The translations under genes were made by a program, and so were the position numbers. The notes below the pieces were generated by a model that was not told the DNA's origin, did no database searches, and saw only the letters and a list, made by a program, of their open reading frames with translations. From an uncultured Clostridiaceae bacterium (GTDB taxonomy: Bacteria > Bacillota > Clostridia > Lachnospirales > Lachnospiraceae): a stretch of DNA of 7,402 nucleotides. Numbering within the stretch: the first letter of the stretch is position 1; the number at the start of each line of letters is the position of its first letter. Of this stretch, positions 6,025 to 7,402 are shown in pieces. The stretch is from the NCBI GenBank assembly GCA_947175375.1, contig CAMWMT010000127.1, positions 1 to 7,402 of the forward strand. Reading direction: 5' to 3'.

Positions 6025-7017
6025 TTAGTATTTATCTATAATATGCATCATTTTTTCGCAAAGTTCCTTCTCTGAAAATGGCTCAAAAAAATCCGCTTGC
6101 TCATAGTCTCCTACACCATCCTGCGCATACATACAGTCCGCCGCCAAAATCCAGGCTCCCACCGATCTCGCTTCCAAGAGCGGCAGACCAATCGTCTCGA
6201 TATAAGACGGAAAAACCAGCACTGAAGAGGCATACAGGTCAAATAATTCTCTTCTGGTCATCGTCCCTTTAAAAAATATCGGAAGCCCTCTCTCCTCTGC
6301 CTCTTTACGAATGGCACGGATCCCATCGTTCTCTGTACCAGTGACAGTCCATATAACTTTATAGTTTCGACAGCCTCTGTCCTGCAGAAGCTCACATGCT
6401 TTTAGAAAAGTTCTGTGATTTTTATAGGCAGAAGCATTTGCCGGATAGAAAAATACCGGCTCTTTCTCATCCATCTGCCATGGTGCTGCCTTAAGCATCT
6501 CCACAGGCGGAAATTTCACTTCTATCTTTTTCGGAGAGACTCTGCACTGCCGGGCAATCTCCTGTTTCATCCAGTTCGTCTGCACGAGAACCTTTCTGGC
6601 ATGGCGAATCGACCTTTTCATCATACGGCCAAGCACCTGTTGAGTAAACCATGGGCGAAACGCCTCCCAGGGCTTAAAACGGTACTCTGAAAAAGGGAGT
6701 GCATTGTGCTCATATACGACCTGAGGCACGCCCGCATGGGGCAGTTCAATATTCTGAAGTGACAGCACCTGATCGATTCGGTATTTTTTCACCAGCCAGT
6801 GTGCCACAAACTGATCAAAGAACAGCCGATGAAGCGGACTTTTTTTGATCCATGGATAGTTCAGCACCCGGATATATTCTGTCTCCGGCAATTCAAAGAC
6901 ACTCAGTACGAACACGTACTCATTTTTCGTATCCTGACAGAATTCTTCATAAAAACTCTTCAGCACGGTCGCTGCCCCGCCGCTGTCCGCCGCTACATCA
7001 TAGACCAGAATTCTCAT
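6025..7017 (-). CDS. GT4-family glycosyltransferase (GT-B fold), 330 aa
   Basis: This is predicted to be a cytoplasmic retaining glycosyltransferase that moves a sugar from a nucleotide donor to a lipid-linked glycan intermediate. The N-terminal domain starts MRILVYDVAADSGGAATVL, with the Gly-Gly loop at 13-14, and contains VVYEHNALPF (100-109). VLVQTNWMKQEI (143-154) ends the N-domain in typical fashion. The C-terminal domain has YPANASAYKNH (191-201) and the donor-site motif SYIETIGLPLLEA (271-283), whose E274 and E282 form the EX7E pair. The following segment, YAQDGVGDYEQADFFEP, is typical of polysaccharide-locus GT4 enzymes. The length is slightly short for GT4 but complete. The ATG shares bases with the upstream stop (ATGA), and an AAGGA only three bases ahead suggests coupled translation. 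Donor and linkage cannot be told from sequence. Confidence 0.92.
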   Translation of the reverse strand: MRILVYDVAADSGGAATVLKSFYEEFCQDTKNEYVFVLSVFELPETEYIRVLNYPWIKKSPLHRLFFDQFVAHWLVKKYRIDQVLSLQNIELPHAGVPQVVYEHNALPFSEYRFKPWEAFRPWFTQQVLGRMMKRSIRHARKVLVQTNWMKQEIARQCRVSPKKIEVKFPPVEMLKAAPWQMDEKEPVFFYPANASAYKNHRTFLKACELLQDRGCRNYKVIWTVTGTENDGIRAIRKEAEERGLPIFFKGTMTRRELFDLYASSVLVFPSYIETIGLPLLEARSVGAWILAADCMYAQDGVGDYEQADFFEPFSEKELCEKMMHIIDKY

Positions 7018-7402
7018 GTTTCCTTCACTTTCTGCATGGCACGAATCAGCATCTCCTGTCCAAGAAACGCGTCCTGAATCGCATCATTTACGCGATTCCC
7101 TTTCAACACCTGGAACATATATTCATATTCTGCCTTAATGCCTTTGTCCTGCTCCAGTTTCTCCTTTACGGCTTTGCTGCTTCCATATTTTTTCAGGCGG
7201 ATAAAATTATCCATCTCATATACGGAACCATTGGAAAGCACCCGCAGCTGCTCCTTGGGATATTTTTTGGAACCCATGGAAGAATAGACGATATTTCCAA
7301 TAGCCCCTGAAGCAAATCGCAGGTTGATCAGGACATTATCATTAAACTGATAAGCAGCGTTCTCTGCCGCTGTAACCTGCAGGGAAGTCAGTTCACTGCC
7401 AT
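7014..7402 (-). CDS. Gfo/Idh/MocA-type oxidoreductase, C-terminal part only (5' end outside the window)
   Basis: The frame is open from the right edge to the TGA at 7014, giving 128 residues. An ATG at 7277 exists, but the reading frame continues upstream with coherent family sequence, so it is internal. The visible part begins GSELTSLQVTAAENAAY and then has DNVLINLRFASGAIGNIVYSS, PKEQLRVLSNGSVYEMDNF and a C-terminal helix region with QDKG. This is the pattern of the Gfo/Idh/MocA C-terminal domain, which follows an NAD(P)-binding Rossmann domain. The PKE and DNF segments resemble especially the two-domain proteins of polysaccharide loci in which a zinc-binding dehydrogenase is fused to a Gfo/Idh/MocA part. 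The N-terminal part, needed to decide between the simple and fused forms, is not here. Likely role: oxidation or reduction of a nucleotide sugar or related metabolite. Confidence 0.8.
   Translation of the reverse strand, partial: GSELTSLQVTAAENAAYQFNDNVLINLRFASGAIGNIVYSSMGSKKYPKEQLRVLSNGSVYEMDNFIRLKKYGSSKAVKEKLEQDKGIKAEYEYMFQVLKGNRVNDAIQDAFLGQEMLIRAMQKVKET

Noticed and set aside
7014..7277. A complete 87-residue gene starting at the ATG at 7277
   Set aside because: The frame is open upstream to the window edge with sequence that continues the same oxidoreductase domain, so the ATG is an internal methionine.

Overview
The window looks like a piece of a cell-surface polysaccharide (capsule or exopolysaccharide) locus from a gut-type Firmicute, most likely Lachnospiraceae. 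The evidence is moderate-to-low GC, purine-rich Shine-Dalgarno sites, a SEC-C gene of the type common in Clostridia, and protein sequences resembling this group. The taxon is inferred from general appearance only. Every gene I can support is on the minus strand, so transcription runs from high to low coordinates. There is no RNA gene, insertion sequence or CRISPR array, and no gap longer than 120 bases between the complete genes.

In transcription order, the first block (7402 to 4503) holds the C-terminal end of a Gfo/Idh/MocA-type oxidoreductase that enters from the window edge, a GT4 glycosyltransferase joined to it by an ATGA stop/start overlap, and a multi-spanning membrane protein resembling DUF6056. 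After an 86-base gap with a good sigma-A-type promoter, the second block (4416 to 726) holds a GT14-type (core-2/I-branching) glycosyltransferase, a fused nucleotidyltransferase-like/APH-choline-kinase-like protein, a short EcbF/BcbF-type HAD phosphatase and a stand-alone nucleotidyltransferase. These four genes overlap or nearly touch. A 120-base gap carries a second promoter very similar to the first and leads to a SEC-C metal-binding protein gene. At the left edge, 11 codons may be the start of another gene.

The most interesting part is the GT14 - kinase/nucleotidyltransferase - HAD - nucleotidyltransferase unit. Kinase, phosphatase and nucleotidyltransferase activities together are the usual toolkit for making a nucleotide-activated precursor (compare HldE plus GmhB in ADP-heptose synthesis, which use a different kinase fold). 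My inference is that this unit activates a small alcohol, amino alcohol or sugar and that a transferase attaches it to the glycan. The substrate cannot be read from sequence. The fused protein's N-terminal domain lacks the usual nucleotide-binding signature, so its role is open.

Limits: no flippase, polymerase, priming transferase or chain-length regulator is visible, so the type of polysaccharide cannot be assigned. Family assignments rest on motifs read by eye.
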